Source: a virus. From it: 64,000 nucleotides of DNA. Location: IMG/VR virus record IMGVR_UViG_3300037421_000032, positions 1 through 64,000 of that record. One strand, written 5' to 3'. Positions 41,319 to 49,243 of this stretch are shown one piece after another. The notes beneath the pieces were generated by a model. The model saw only the letters and a list, made by a program, of their open reading frames with translations. It made no database searches and was not told the origin of the DNA. Every line of letters starts with the position of its first letter. Within the stretch, counting starts at the first letter, position 1. Position numbers and translations under genes: made by a program.

Positions 41319-41392
41319 GACAGAGATTCGCTTGAGTCATTCCCGCCACAATTTCGCCCAGGTTGCCCCCTGCATCGATTCAGGATTTAGCA

Positions 41393-41421
41393 AAGATGGA
41401 TTAAGGCGGCCCGAGAGTCAA
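41393..41421 (-). promoter_or_regulatory. Weak candidate promoter before the terminase genes
   Basis: On the minus strand, TTGACT (41421-41416), 17 nt and CATCTT (41398-41393) resemble a sigma70 promoter with a good -35 and a poor -10. It lies in the ~100-nt gap before the small terminase. Confidence 0.25.
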
Positions 41422-41651
41422 GACTCAGCCGGTTCCCCGGCCTTGCGGGCTTGGAAGGCGCGTTCTTCCGCGCTCGGCTCGCCGCGGTCGTAAAAGCACT
41501 CTCGAATGCCAAGGTGGGCGAGCGCACGCGCTCGCTTGGCAGAAAGCTGCCGACGGATGCCGCAGGGTTCAGCGGGCTCGATTGCGAGCCCACTTACCGG
41601 GCGGCGCGTGCCTTTCGTGGCCGAGCCGCCTCGCCGTAGTAGCAGAACCAT
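41418..41651 (-). CDS. Doubtful small basic protein
   Basis: The frame shows a plausible coding segment (LSAKRARALAHLGIREC, GEPSAEERAFQARKAGEP) after the replication-type gene. Its only ATG, at 41651, overlaps that gene by 58 nt. An overlapping GTG-started frame (41387-41593) is less protein-like. Kept at low confidence. Confidence 0.35.
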   Translation of the reverse strand: MVLLLRRGGSATKGTRRPVSGLAIEPAEPCGIRRQLSAKRARALAHLGIRECFYDRGEPSAEERAFQARKAGEPAES

Positions 41652-42337
41652 TTGCCACGCTTTCCTTCACGCACCTCGGGACATATACGCGTTCCCGTGA
41701 CGTTTTGGAAGTCATCGGCGAAGATCGCCCATTGAGGATCGTCGCAATTGATCCACACGAACTGCCCGTCCTCGCTTCGCGCGCCTTGCCGCGGCCTCGA
41801 CAGCTTGCTGATCCTGAATGCCTCTTTCTTATCCTTTGATTCTGTGGTTATGCTGCTTTCGGCCGTGTTTTCCCGCATGATTCCAGGCAGTTGCGGGGCG
41901 TCTTGTACGAAAGCGCGCACCGAAGATCGCGCGGAGCCGCCCGCCGCGCCGCGTAGCTGGCCCTGGAAATCATTGTAGTTGCAGATCGTTATGCGCGTCG
42001 CATTACGCGACACTTGCGTATGAATCTGCGTATGAATCTCCGTACGAATAGCTTCGGACAAAATTTTTTCGTGCCGTCTCAGGAGCGAAAGGAAGTATTG
42101 GACGGTACTCGGCGGCCATTCCCACGCCTCAGCGAGCCCGCGGACGGTCGTGGCAAGCTGGCCGCGCTGCACCTCGACCACGGCGAGGCCGACGCGCTGG
42201 CCGCCAGGCTTCCATGCCGCCTTGGCTACCAGCCATTGGAAAGCGTAGAGCCGCTGCGGGCGGCCGAGGAATAGCGGATCATCGAGGATTCGCCGATCAA
42301 TGGCGATGTAGCCTATCGACTGGCGCTCGCGGCTCAT
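41594..42337 (-). CDS. Replication-type winged-helix DNA-binding protein
   Basis: 247 residues. The N-terminal ~90 residues read like phage replisome organiser/DnaT-type wing helices: FLGRPQRLYAFQWLVAKAAW, VQRGQLATTVRGLAEAWEW and PPSTVQYFLSLLRRHEKI. The remainder is a variable linker and a C-terminal basic region (GKRGKWFCYYGEAARPRKARA). Possibly initiates phage DNA replication with host enzymes. The helicase-loader role is inference. Confidence 0.65.
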   Translation of the reverse strand: MSRERQSIGYIAIDRRILDDPLFLGRPQRLYAFQWLVAKAAWKPGGQRVGLAVVEVQRGQLATTVRGLAEAWEWPPSTVQYFLSLLRRHEKILSEAIRTEIHTQIHTQVSRNATRITICNYNDFQGQLRGAAGGSARSSVRAFVQDAPQLPGIMRENTAESSITTESKDKKEAFRISKLSRPRQGARSEDGQFVWINCDDPQWAIFADDFQNVTGTRICPEVREGKRGKWFCYYGEAARPRKARAAR

Positions 42338-42525
42338 TTTGGCCGCTGGTTATCATTGCGGGCCTTTTTGGGCCGCTCCCACGGCAACATGCACCCGATC
42401 ATCGTATATGCCGGCTCGCGGTCGCCCTTGGGGTATGGATCGTATTTCATGATTGGCCCGTGCCACCAATTTTGGAGAACCGAAGCCTTTTCCACAAAGA
42501 CGATAAAGCTGTAATCTCGTACCAT
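42334..42525 (-). CDS. Small hypothetical protein
   Basis: 63 residues from the ATG at 42525, coupled by TAATG to the preceding gene. Contains NWWHGPIMKYDPYPKGDREP and ends with a polar basic tail. No family recognised. Confidence 0.6.
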   Translation of the reverse strand: MVRDYSFIVFVEKASVLQNWWHGPIMKYDPYPKGDREPAYTMIGCMLPWERPKKARNDNQRPK

Positions 42526-43067
42526 TACCCCCTCCCGCTCCACCTTCGCCCGCGCTCATACGGACCTTCTTTGAACGGCGCCGTGAGCGGGATTGCGGCG
42601 CCGGGCGGCGCCGGGGTGCCGAGATTCTGGCCCATGGGAGCCATGGGCGGCGCGCCTTTTGCGATTAGCTCGGCTAGGCGGCGATCGCGCATGGCTTCGG
42701 ATTCACGCTCCGCGGGGCTTATTTCGGGAGGATATTCAACTTCCGCGTGGGGGCCCAATGGTTCGGCAACCGTAGGAGAGGGAGGAAAGTCGGCCGCCTG
42801 CGGCGGGGGAGCGGCCTGCTCGGCTGCGGAACCTCGATAGGGATCAGCGGGTTGCGGCGCGGATGGCTCGGCCGTACCATAAACGGGCATCAATGGCGGT
42901 AGCTCGGCTGGGTTCCCCGGCGCGAAAGCGCCGGCCAGCCTTCCCTTTCTAATCATCATCCGCACGAGCGTTGCTTTATCGCAGCCGATTCGTTCGGATT
43001 CTGAGGAAAGCCATGCGTCATCGTCATTGGAAATGCGCACGACGATTCGATAGTCGGAATTGGACAT
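42525..43067 (-). CDS. Ribbon-helix-helix-like protein with proline-rich arm
   Basis: 180 residues. The N-terminus (YRIVVRISNDDDAWLSSESE, then RIGCDKATLVRMMIRKGRLAG) has the strand-helix-helix spacing of RHH DNA-binding proteins. Residues ~55-130 are Pro/Ala/Glu-rich. It could regulate transcription of the leftward operon. Start overlap with the upstream gene is absent; they abut. Confidence 0.55.
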   Translation of the reverse strand: MSNSDYRIVVRISNDDDAWLSSESERIGCDKATLVRMMIRKGRLAGAFAPGNPAELPPLMPVYGTAEPSAPQPADPYRGSAAEQAAPPPQAADFPPSPTVAEPLGPHAEVEYPPEISPAERESEAMRDRRLAELIAKGAPPMAPMGQNLGTPAPPGAAIPLTAPFKEGPYERGRRWSGRG

Positions 43068-43280
43068 TCAGTTCGGCCGCAGATCGCAGGGATGGCCGCC
43101 TTTGGCGGAAGAAAGTTCCGCCTCGGCCACGAGGTCGAGGATATCATTCGCCAGAGCTTCGGCGACATCAAGGGCAAGCACCGCCTCGCAAACGGCTTTA
43201 CCCTCGGGATTTAGTACTCGCACCGTGACCGTTTTGTCAGGCGAGAGGGCGAGGTCGATGGAGCCGGCGCGGTTTTCCAT
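43068..43280 (-). CDS. Small hypothetical protein, first of the leftward block
   Basis: 70 residues from the ATG at 43280. A GTG at 43322 would add 14 residues, and neither has a clear ribosome site. Compact domain with SPDKTVTVRVLNPEGKAVCE and a helix AEALANDILDLVAEAE. It lies just left of the divergent control region. Confidence 0.55.
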   Translation of the reverse strand: MENRAGSIDLALSPDKTVTVRVLNPEGKAVCEAVLALDVAEALANDILDLVAEAELSSAKGGHPCDLRPN

Positions 43281-43342
43281 GGAGCGGGAAGGTGCGCCGG
43301 GATTCGCCGGGGCTTTGATCACAACTTCGTGATCGGACGATA

Positions 43343-43354
43343 TTGCATGTGCAA
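43343..43354. promoter_or_regulatory. Inverted repeat TTGCATGTGCAA, putative operator
   Basis: Arms TTGCA/TGCAA with a 2-nt spacer, 5 nt upstream of the -35 of the rightward early promoter. The same arms occur as a perfect palindrome in the other divergent control region (51167-51178). Probable binding site of a shared regulator. Confidence 0.55.
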
Positions 43355-43359
43355 GCCTG

Positions 43360-43388
43360 TTGACAAGCCGGAAATCGTTTCCTATTGT
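43360..43388 (+). promoter_or_regulatory. Sigma70-type early promoter
   Basis: TTGACA (43360-43365), 17 nt, TATTGT (43383-43388): a consensus -35, ideal spacing and a good -10. The first gene starts at 43417 behind AAGGAAAGGAG. It drives the first plus-strand operon. Confidence 0.75.
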
Positions 43389-43416
43389 CATTGCGTAGGC
43401 AAGGAAAGGAGAACAG

Positions 43417-43590
43417 ATGACCGAACGCCCGACCGACATCACGCTGCCCGCCGGCTGGACCTGGGAGCACGTCGAGGCTTCCCGCGCGAAGTGGGACATC
43501 GCGGCAAACATGGTGCCGATCGCCGTCGCCCCTGGTGTTGTTGCCTGGGGCACAATCAATAGCGTCCGACAAGAGAGGGGGACACGATGA
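43417..43590 (+). CDS. Small early protein
   Basis: 57 residues (MTERPTDITLPAGWTWEHVE...). Excellent ribosome site (GGAAAGGAG, 6 nt before ATG). First gene after the early promoter; its stop overlaps the next start. Contains a hydrophobic patch MVPIAVAPGVVAWG. Function unknown; first-position early genes often alter the host. Confidence 0.7.
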   Translation: MTERPTDITLPAGWTWEHVEASRAKWDIAANMVPIAVAPGVVAWGTINSVRQERGTR

Positions 43591-44153
43591 AGCACACATT
43601 CCCGCGCGATTTCTACCTGCCAAAGAGCGAGACGCTGACGCCGTTCGATTGTGCCGGCACCGATGCTGCGATCTGGACCTACGAGCACGGAACGCAGCCC
43701 TACGCGATCGGATTCCACGGCAAGGCGGCAAAGCCGGACTTTCATCTGTCGTTCCGCACGGTCGAGCGCCGCGCGGGATACATCGCCGGTTATCTCGACG
43801 GGCGCAAGCGGCGCGCCGTCATGATGGCAGAGCGCAGGACGACGCGCTCGGCGCCGCACACGCTCAAGGTCGGCGATATCCTGGTGTCCTCGTGGGGCTA
43901 CGATCAGACAAACATCGACTACTACCAAGTGACCCGCGTTCCCGGTCCCTCGACGGTCGAGATTCGCAAGATCGCCGCCAACTCGGGACCGGAGGAAGGA
44001 TTCATGACGGCTTCCTGCACGGCCGCGCGCGACAAGTTCATCGGCGAGCCGATGATAAAGCGGGCGAGCGCCGGCAACTGTGTGCGGATCGCAAGCTACG
44101 CTTCCGCCTCACCATGGGACGGAAAGCCGGATCGTTATTCTTGGTACGCTTAG
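43587..44153 (+). CDS. Conserved hypothetical early protein
   Basis: 188 residues. Segments KVGDILVSSWGYDQTNIDYY, VEIRKIAANSG and CVRIASYASASPWDGKP are familiar from proteins of proteobacterial phages and mobile elements, without a known function. Start coupled by ATGA. The predicted fold has many beta strands. Confidence 0.65.
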   Translation: MKHTFPRDFYLPKSETLTPFDCAGTDAAIWTYEHGTQPYAIGFHGKAAKPDFHLSFRTVERRAGYIAGYLDGRKRRAVMMAERRTTRSAPHTLKVGDILVSSWGYDQTNIDYYQVTRVPGPSTVEIRKIAANSGPEEGFMTASCTAARDKFIGEPMIKRASAGNCVRIASYASASPWDGKPDRYSWYA

Positions 44154-44190
44154 ACGGCCGCCGCTGCGCGGCGGAAGGAAAGGAAGGCAG

Positions 44191-44481
44191 ATGACAAAGA
44201 GCTTTCGCTTCTACTACGATCCGGGCCACGGCTGGCTCGAAGTGAGCCTCGCCGATATGGCTGAGGTTGGTTTGCCGCTCTCGGCAATCAGCCGCTACAG
44301 CTACCGCAAGGGTGATGTGCTCTATTTGGAGGAAGACTGCGACTGCGGCAAGTTCGTCGACGCCTTTCAGGCGAAGTTTGATTGCTCGCCGCACATATGG
44401 GAGTGCGACGGCGGCGAGTTCATTCGCGGCCTAAAGCGCGTCAATGAGTGGTTTAATTTCCCGGCGACGGAGGATGCATGA
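44191..44481 (+). CDS. Hypothetical early protein
   Basis: 96 residues from the ATG at 44191 with GGAAGG upstream. Contains FRFYYDPGHGWLEVSLADMA and LYLEEDCDCGKFVDAFQAKF. I have seen similar short proteins in plasmids and phages but know no function. Confidence 0.65.
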   Translation: MTKSFRFYYDPGHGWLEVSLADMAEVGLPLSAISRYSYRKGDVLYLEEDCDCGKFVDAFQAKFDCSPHIWECDGGEFIRGLKRVNEWFNFPATEDA

Positions 44482-44660
44482 GTGCATGCCCGTGGTGCGG
44501 AAGCGACAAGGCTCCGCTTCCCACTATCGATCACTTGGACGAAGCCGAGTTCGTCTATGTCAAGCCGTCCAAGTGTGCGGCTCAACGTAACCCCTGCATG
44601 TGCCCGGATTGTCACGGAGTCGGCGGGCGCGAGGATTTCATGGGATGGGTGTCCGAATGA
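44478..44660 (+). CDS. Small zinc-ribbon-like protein
   Basis: 60 residues. CPWC at the start and CMCPDCHG near the end can bind zinc. The spacer holds acidic residues. Coupled to both neighbours. Function unknown. Confidence 0.6.
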   Translation: MSACPWCGSDKAPLPTIDHLDEAEFVYVKPSKCAAQRNPCMCPDCHGVGGREDFMGWVSE

Positions 44661-44887
44661 AACTTTCTCCGCAAATGTCATCCGCTCTCGCTGCGATAAG
44701 CGAGAGCGGCGGATTAGCGATTCCGTTTGGCGGGGGATTCTGGATCGGCAAAGGCGGGGAAACTTTCGACTTCGCCAATGCGACTCAGACGATCTACGCG
44801 CTGGAACGGAGAGGACTCTTGAAGCGGCTCATGAAGCGCAAGGAATCATGGGCGGATACTTACGAGATCGTGCAGGGGGGATTCTGA
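44657..44887 (+). CDS. Small hypothetical protein
   Basis: 76 residues from the ATG at 44657, overlapping the previous stop. A segment TIYALERRGLLKRLMKRKES resembles the recognition half of a winged-helix domain. Nucleic-acid binding is possible. Confidence 0.6.
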   Translation: MKLSPQMSSALAAISESGGLAIPFGGGFWIGKGGETFDFANATQTIYALERRGLLKRLMKRKESWADTYEIVQGGF

Positions 44888-45681
44888 TGAACTGGTACGA
44901 GGAAAAGCAGGAACGGCGCCGCGAGCGGCTGGAAGCGAAAGCCGGCCGCCTTCGGCGGGAAGGCGAAGCGAAGTGGAAGCAAGGGGAACTGATGTTCTCC
45001 GCGATTCCCTTCGGGCAACCGATCCTTGTCGGACACCACAGCGAGGGCCGTGATCGGCGCTACCGCGAGCGGGCGCGCAACAATCTGCGCAAGGGCGCCG
45101 AATTGACGAAGGAAGCCCAAGAGGCCGAGCGGCGCGCGGAGTCGGTCGGCAGCGGCGGGATTTCCTCGGATGATCCTGCGGCCGTGGTCAAGCTGCGCGA
45201 GCAGCTTGTCAAGCTGGAGGAACGGCAAGCCAAGATGGCGGCAGCGAACAAGCTTGTTCGCAAGTACAAAGCAACGCCGGAGGAATCACTCACGGCTTTC
45301 GCCCAACTTGGCTTCCCCGAGGGGATCGCCCGCAAGCTGTTCGAGCCGGACTTTTGCGGGCGCATCGGATTCCCGGCGTATGAGTTGACCAACAACGGCG
45401 CCAACATTCGCCGGATCAAGGCGCGCATTCAAGCCCTCGGCCGCAAGCCGACCGAGACGAAAGAGACGGAGATCGGCAACGTCCGCCTGGTCGAGAACGC
45501 CGAGATAAACCGCGTTCAACTGTTCTTCCCGGCGAAGCCGGCCTCTGAAATTCGCCAAATGCTCAAGACCGCCGGATTCAAATGGGCGCCCACAGAGGGC
45601 GCTTGGCAGCGGCAGTTGAGCGCCTGGGCCGTTCATGCGGCGCAGAGTCTAATCGAGAAGATCGGAAAGGGGGAATCATGA
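44887..45681 (+). CDS. DUF3560-containing protein
   Basis: 264 residues. The N-terminus YEEKQERRRERLEAKAGRLR followed by IPFGQPILVGHHSEGRDRRY is the DUF3560 signature. The C-terminal ~70 residues contain NRVQLFFPAKPASEIRQMLK and GFKWAPTEGAWQRQLSA, the usual partner domain. Found in plasmids and phages; biochemical role unknown. Confidence 0.8.
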   Translation: MNWYEEKQERRRERLEAKAGRLRREGEAKWKQGELMFSAIPFGQPILVGHHSEGRDRRYRERARNNLRKGAELTKEAQEAERRAESVGSGGISSDDPAAVVKLREQLVKLEERQAKMAAANKLVRKYKATPEESLTAFAQLGFPEGIARKLFEPDFCGRIGFPAYELTNNGANIRRIKARIQALGRKPTETKETEIGNVRLVENAEINRVQLFFPAKPASEIRQMLKTAGFKWAPTEGAWQRQLSAWAVHAAQSLIEKIGKGES

Positions 45682-45851
45682 AGGAAACAGCACAACAGAG
45701 TGTCGAGTTGAAATACCGTTTCAAGCGGCATTTCCTAGTGTGCGGCTACTACATTCCATTGCCACTCGACTTGGCGCGCGAACGCGACGAATATCCTCTT
45801 GAGTGGGCGGAAGCCTGCCAAGAGTGGGAACAGTACGGCACACTCGAATGA
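45678..45851 (+). CDS. Small hypothetical protein
   Basis: 57 residues from the ATG at 45678 with AAAGGGGG upstream. Contains FLVCGYYIPLPLDLARERDE, a short beta-hairpin-like core. Coupled to the next gene by ATGA. Function unknown. Confidence 0.6.
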   Translation: MKETAQQSVELKYRFKRHFLVCGYYIPLPLDLARERDEYPLEWAEACQEWEQYGTLE

Positions 45852-46054
45852 CTCTCGCTCAAACTCTCTCCGGCGAGCGCCAAGTCGAGCGCGAGCTAAA
45901 CGCTCTCGGCTGGTATCGCGTGCGAGGATTCGCAACTTCAATATGGGAGCATGAGCCGCGCTTGCATTTCTATCTGACAGGAAGCGCGGTTATTGCTCTG
46001 CATCAACTCAAACAGAAGGAGTCTGAAAGTGCCACGTCCGAAAACAGGATATAG
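45848..46054 (+). CDS. Small hypothetical protein
   Basis: 68 residues. Contains GERQVERELNALGWYRVRGF and IWEHEPRLHFYLTGSAVIAL. Its last 25 codons overlap the next gene in another frame. No family recognised. Confidence 0.55.
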   Translation: MTLAQTLSGERQVERELNALGWYRVRGFATSIWEHEPRLHFYLTGSAVIALHQLKQKESESATSENRI

Positions 46055-46844
46055 GCTGGCCGATGGAACGGAAGTTCCCGGCGTTACCACGATCGCCGGC
46101 CGCTTCAAAAATTCCGGCGCAATAGTCCAATGGGCTTTCAGGCAAGGGCGCCTCGGCTTGCCGAGCCTTTACGCCAAGCTCGATCAAGAAGCCGACATCG
46201 GAACGTGCGTTCACGATATGGTCGGCCTCGCATTCCGGGGAAAGGGTGATGAGGAAATCCAGTTCTTCGCCCAGCAGGCTTTGCCTGATCCGGTCGACTT
46301 CGGCCGAGCCATGGCGGGCTTCCGCGCCTATCGCGCATGGGAGCAGAGCTTCAAGGTGCGCGTCGTCGATAGCGAATTGTCGCTTGTGTCCGAAAAGCAC
46401 AAGTACGGCGGCACGCTCGACTTTACCGCCGTCGTCGGCAACGAGCTGGCGTTGCTGGAGATCAAGACGGCCTCCGGCATTTATGCCGACCATTTGATTC
46501 AAGGGAGCGCGTACAAGCCGCTCTATGAAGAACGCTTCCCCGAGCGGGCGTTGACCGGCGGTTATCACGTCATCCGTCTGCCGAAGGACGGTTCATCGTT
46601 CGCCCATCATCACTACCCTTGGAAGCAATTGCGCCCGTGCTGGCGGTTGTTTAAGCTTTACCGTCAGGCGTTCGATCTTGCGAAACAAGTTGAGGATCGC
46701 AAGTTCCTCGCAGGAGCGAGGATTACCGCTGAGCCAAGGGCGAAGCGGCAATCTTCTAAGAAATCGTATCCCGCGATGATTCTTCCAAATTACGATGTGA
46801 AGGTGGCCGTCGCCTTCGGCAACGGGAAGGAAGGTAGCACATGA
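46029..46844 (+). CDS. RecB/Cas4-like PD-(D/E)XK nuclease
   Basis: 271 residues from GTG at 46029 (AAGGAG upstream). Motifs in order: GTCVHD (58-63), KYGGTLDF with Asp131, LLEIKTAS with Glu144 and Lys146, and YADHLIQGSAY (152-162). This is a single-domain RecB-type exonuclease as used in phage recombination or host DNA degradation. No partner single-strand annealing protein was recognised nearby. Confidence 0.8.
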   Translation: MPRPKTGYRLADGTEVPGVTTIAGRFKNSGAIVQWAFRQGRLGLPSLYAKLDQEADIGTCVHDMVGLAFRGKGDEEIQFFAQQALPDPVDFGRAMAGFRAYRAWEQSFKVRVVDSELSLVSEKHKYGGTLDFTAVVGNELALLEIKTASGIYADHLIQGSAYKPLYEERFPERALTGGYHVIRLPKDGSSFAHHHYPWKQLRPCWRLFKLYRQAFDLAKQVEDRKFLAGARITAEPRAKRQSSKKSYPAMILPNYDVKVAVAFGNGKEGST

Positions 46845-47038
46845 CCCCACACTGGTCCGCTTACTGGAATCTCATCAAGGCCGCGCCCGAATTGTTGGCC
46901 GCGCTGAAAGACCTCGCGGACGACTGCGACGAATACGTCCGCATCAACAATCTGCACAACAAAGACGGCGGCCCGGCCACTAACCACGCCATGCGGCGCG
47001 CTCGCGCCGCCATTGCCAAGGCTGAGGGCCGAACATGA
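46841..47038 (+). CDS. Small hypothetical protein
   Basis: 65 residues. The pattern KAAPELLAALKDLADDCDEY followed by RARAAIAKAEGR is a common short phage protein of unknown role. Overlaps the next gene by ATGA. Confidence 0.65.
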   Translation: MTPHWSAYWNLIKAAPELLAALKDLADDCDEYVRINNLHNKDGGPATNHAMRRARAAIAKAEGRT

Positions 47039-47217
47039 CCCGGATCAAAGTCTATTTGGACGGCCGCCTTCGCATCGACGAATCGGCAACTAATGCCGAT
47101 CTTGAACGCTTGGACGAAGCAGTCGAGCAGATGGAAACCGATTGCCTCGCCTATAATCATCGTTTGTTGATCGTTGCTCAAGAGGGCAACGTGCATGCGA
47201 TCTTGGTTCGGATATGA
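47035..47217 (+). CDS. Small hypothetical protein
   Basis: 60 residues (MTRIKVYLDGRLRIDESATN...). Looks like a compact alpha/beta domain with a VAQEGNVHAILVRI final strand pair. Function unknown. Confidence 0.6.
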   Translation: MTRIKVYLDGRLRIDESATNADLERLDEAVEQMETDCLAYNHRLLIVAQEGNVHAILVRI

Positions 47218-47507
47218 GGCTCCTTTTCAATCCGGCAAAACTCCCGCGCACGATGACGCGGAAGGAATGGAAAGAGATCGATCGCTGGCGGCGCGTGGTC
47301 ACGCGCAAGCTGCGCGAATCGCTGGAACAGCGACTTAGCGAGGTCTTCATTCGCGGCGGCGAAAAATTCCTCATCGACGTGCTCGACGAAGCCGTCAATC
47401 CGCCGCTGCTGCTAGGGCCGTATCAGGAGAGCACAATCGACTGCACCGATATTGTCCCTGGAAAGATCGCCAGTACGGACCCTCGCATCCGGCGTCGTTT
47501 GCCATGA
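47214..47507 (+). CDS. Hypothetical protein
   Basis: 97 residues. Basic helical N-terminal half (TRKEWKEIDRWRRVVTRKLR), then GGEKFLIDVLDEAVNPPLLL. Coupled to both neighbours. No family recognised. Confidence 0.6.
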   Translation: MRLLFNPAKLPRTMTRKEWKEIDRWRRVVTRKLRESLEQRLSEVFIRGGEKFLIDVLDEAVNPPLLLGPYQESTIDCTDIVPGKIASTDPRIRRRLP

Positions 47508-47755
47508 CCGGCGCCGAGTTCCGCGACCAGCTCAAACGCTACAGCCTTTCGCAGACGGCGGCGGCGGCGTTCTTCGGCGTGACCGATCGCACCGTGCGCA
47601 ATTGGGTAACGGAAGGCCGCCCGCCCGTGGCGGTCATTGTCTGTCTGGATCTGCTTGCGGAGTTCGATTCAGTGACGGCGCGGGAATTGATCTTCAAGAT
47701 CATGGAAGAAGAAAAACAGCGGCTCGCCAGAGTGACGAAGGAGATTATCGCGTGA
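47504..47755 (+). CDS. Helix-turn-helix DNA-binding protein
   Basis: 83 residues. SLSQTAAAAFFGVTDRTVRN followed by WVTEGRPPVAVIVCLDLL is a XRE/YdaS-like HTH with a short dimerisation helix. Located near the end of the first early operon, where a Cro-like timing regulator could sit. The target site is unknown. Confidence 0.75.
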   Translation: MTGAEFRDQLKRYSLSQTAAAAFFGVTDRTVRNWVTEGRPPVAVIVCLDLLAEFDSVTARELIFKIMEEEKQRLARVTKEIIA

Positions 47756-47955
47756 GCATCGTAAGAACCACTCAAATGACTTTCCGCGACATCGCCAGAT
47801 TGTTCGACCGGCCGACCGCGCTCCAAGCCCTGACGATCGCCTGGGGCGGCTGGTGCCAGGATGAAAAGTGCCCCGATTATCCGCATGGTCCGCGGCCGAG
47901 CTTCAATGAATATTACTTCGCAACCGCCCAAAAAGCACAAGGCCGTCAGCCTTAG
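47752..47955 (+). CDS. Small hypothetical protein, GTG start
   Basis: 67 residues, GTG coupled to the previous stop (GTGA). Contains FRDIARLFDRPTALQALTIA and WCQDEKCPDYPHGPRP with two Cys. Last gene of the first early operon. Confidence 0.6.
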   Translation: MSIVRTTQMTFRDIARLFDRPTALQALTIAWGGWCQDEKCPDYPHGPRPSFNEYYFATAQKAQGRQP

Positions 47956-48055
47956 CTGACAGCCCTGCGATTCCTGGTTAATCGCTTCTCGTGTTGCAGC
48001 CCATCAATGGGTTGATCCCGCCTGCCTCCATGGTTCGATGCGATCCCGCAGAATA

Positions 48056-48096
48056 ACACGCCGGCCGCAGGAGGGCAATCCTTACGGCCGGCGTGT
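48056..48096. terminator. Hairpin between convergent operons
   Basis: Perfect 12-bp inverted repeat ACACGCCGGCCG/CGGCCGGCGTGT with a 17-nt loop, flanked by AAT and ATT. The plus operon ending at 47955 and the minus operon ending at 48197 converge here, so it can act on both. The U-tract is weak. The 241-nt gap holds no other gene; a small CCCAT/ATGGG hairpin lies near 48001. Confidence 0.65.
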
Positions 48097-48196
48097 CATT
48101 TCGCGTCGCGCTCCCTCGGGACAGGGGGCTGGCCGTACAGAAGCGCATACGCTGGAGAACCGCCCCTACGGCAACCAGTTCGGAGCGTGGGTAAAT

Positions 48197-49243
48197 CTAT
48201 GCGGCGGGCAGGGCAGATTCGTCAACGAAAGACGGCGCGTTGTCCACCGTTTCGTTCCCCCAGGCGGCCCATCCTGGCCGCGGCGCGCCGCGCCGGTTAA
48301 GCTCGATCTTCGGCAGGTTTGGGAAATAGTGCTCGATGATCTCGTGAAACGCCTCGGGCTTTGCCGAGTGATCCGTGGCCGCGATCGACAGCAATCCCTC
48401 GGCCTGGTCGCCCATGGCCGGGGCCACGATGGCGCCTTTGGTGCCCACCAAGAGCAGTTCAAGGCGGTTGCGGAACCAATAGCCGGTTCCGATCTTCACC
48501 TTGTCCCACCCGATCAGGCTTTTGTAGACGAATCCCCACCTTTCCATGACCACGAGAGCAGCCGGCAGCATCGGAACGGTCGCCCACAGGAACAGCGCAC
48601 AGTCATCGGCCGCGATCGATGGCACGTCGAGCGCCGCAATGGCGTCGACCGTTTGCGTCGGGTAGTGGTTATCGGCCGCCCGGTCCATGCCCGTGAGTCT
48701 TGAGTAGGGCGAGAATGACCAAGCTGGGTCCGCGAGAATAACGCCGTACTTGGCTGCTGGGAGTGCCTTTTGTCGCTTGGCAAGCTCAGCCTCGCGCTCC
48801 GCGCGCCGCTGGCGCTTTTCCTCCGTGGTCACGGGATTGATGATCGTGGCGCCTTTGGCGCCTATCGCGGCCAAGCGTTGCTCGATCATGAGCGCATACG
48901 CTCGCTCCGAGATCGAAGCGGCCTTTTGGCATCGCGACGACAGGTTCCGGCTGACGCCTATTTCTTCAAGGCTGACCTTGCCATTAGTACCATCGCCGGT
49001 ACTTTTCTTTCGCCGCCCTGGTGTCAGATGCCCGGCGGCCTTCTCGGCGATCAGCATTTCTCCAAGGCGCCGTTCGGCCCGCATCTGTAGCCCGGCAACA
49101 CTCTTTGCCATTTCGGTATCTTGCGCCTGCTGGGCGTACAGCCGCAGCCGTTGGGCCATATCGCGGACGCCGAGCACTTCGTCAATGTTTGCGGCCTCGG
49201 CCAGCATTCTTTTGGCTTGGTCGTAAAGGGCCAGAGCGGTCAT
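48197..49243 (-). CDS. MT-A70-like adenine N6 methyltransferase
   Basis: 348 residues. The C-terminal half has VILADPAWSFSPY with the catalytic motif as DPAW (172-175) instead of DPPW, then DDCALFLWATVPMLPAALVV, GYWFRNRLELLLVGTKG and SAKPEAFHEIIEHYFP. The N-terminal half is helical and DNA-binding-like (ERRLGEMLIAEKAAG, LEEIGVSRNLSSRCQKAA). Phages use such orphan enzymes to protect DNA from restriction. Confidence 0.87.
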   Translation of the reverse strand: MTALALYDQAKRMLAEAANIDEVLGVRDMAQRLRLYAQQAQDTEMAKSVAGLQMRAERRLGEMLIAEKAAGHLTPGRRKKSTGDGTNGKVSLEEIGVSRNLSSRCQKAASISERAYALMIEQRLAAIGAKGATIINPVTTEEKRQRRAEREAELAKRQKALPAAKYGVILADPAWSFSPYSRLTGMDRAADNHYPTQTVDAIAALDVPSIAADDCALFLWATVPMLPAALVVMERWGFVYKSLIGWDKVKIGTGYWFRNRLELLLVGTKGAIVAPAMGDQAEGLLSIAATDHSAKPEAFHEIIEHYFPNLPKIELNRRGAPRPGWAAWGNETVDNAPSFVDESALPAA

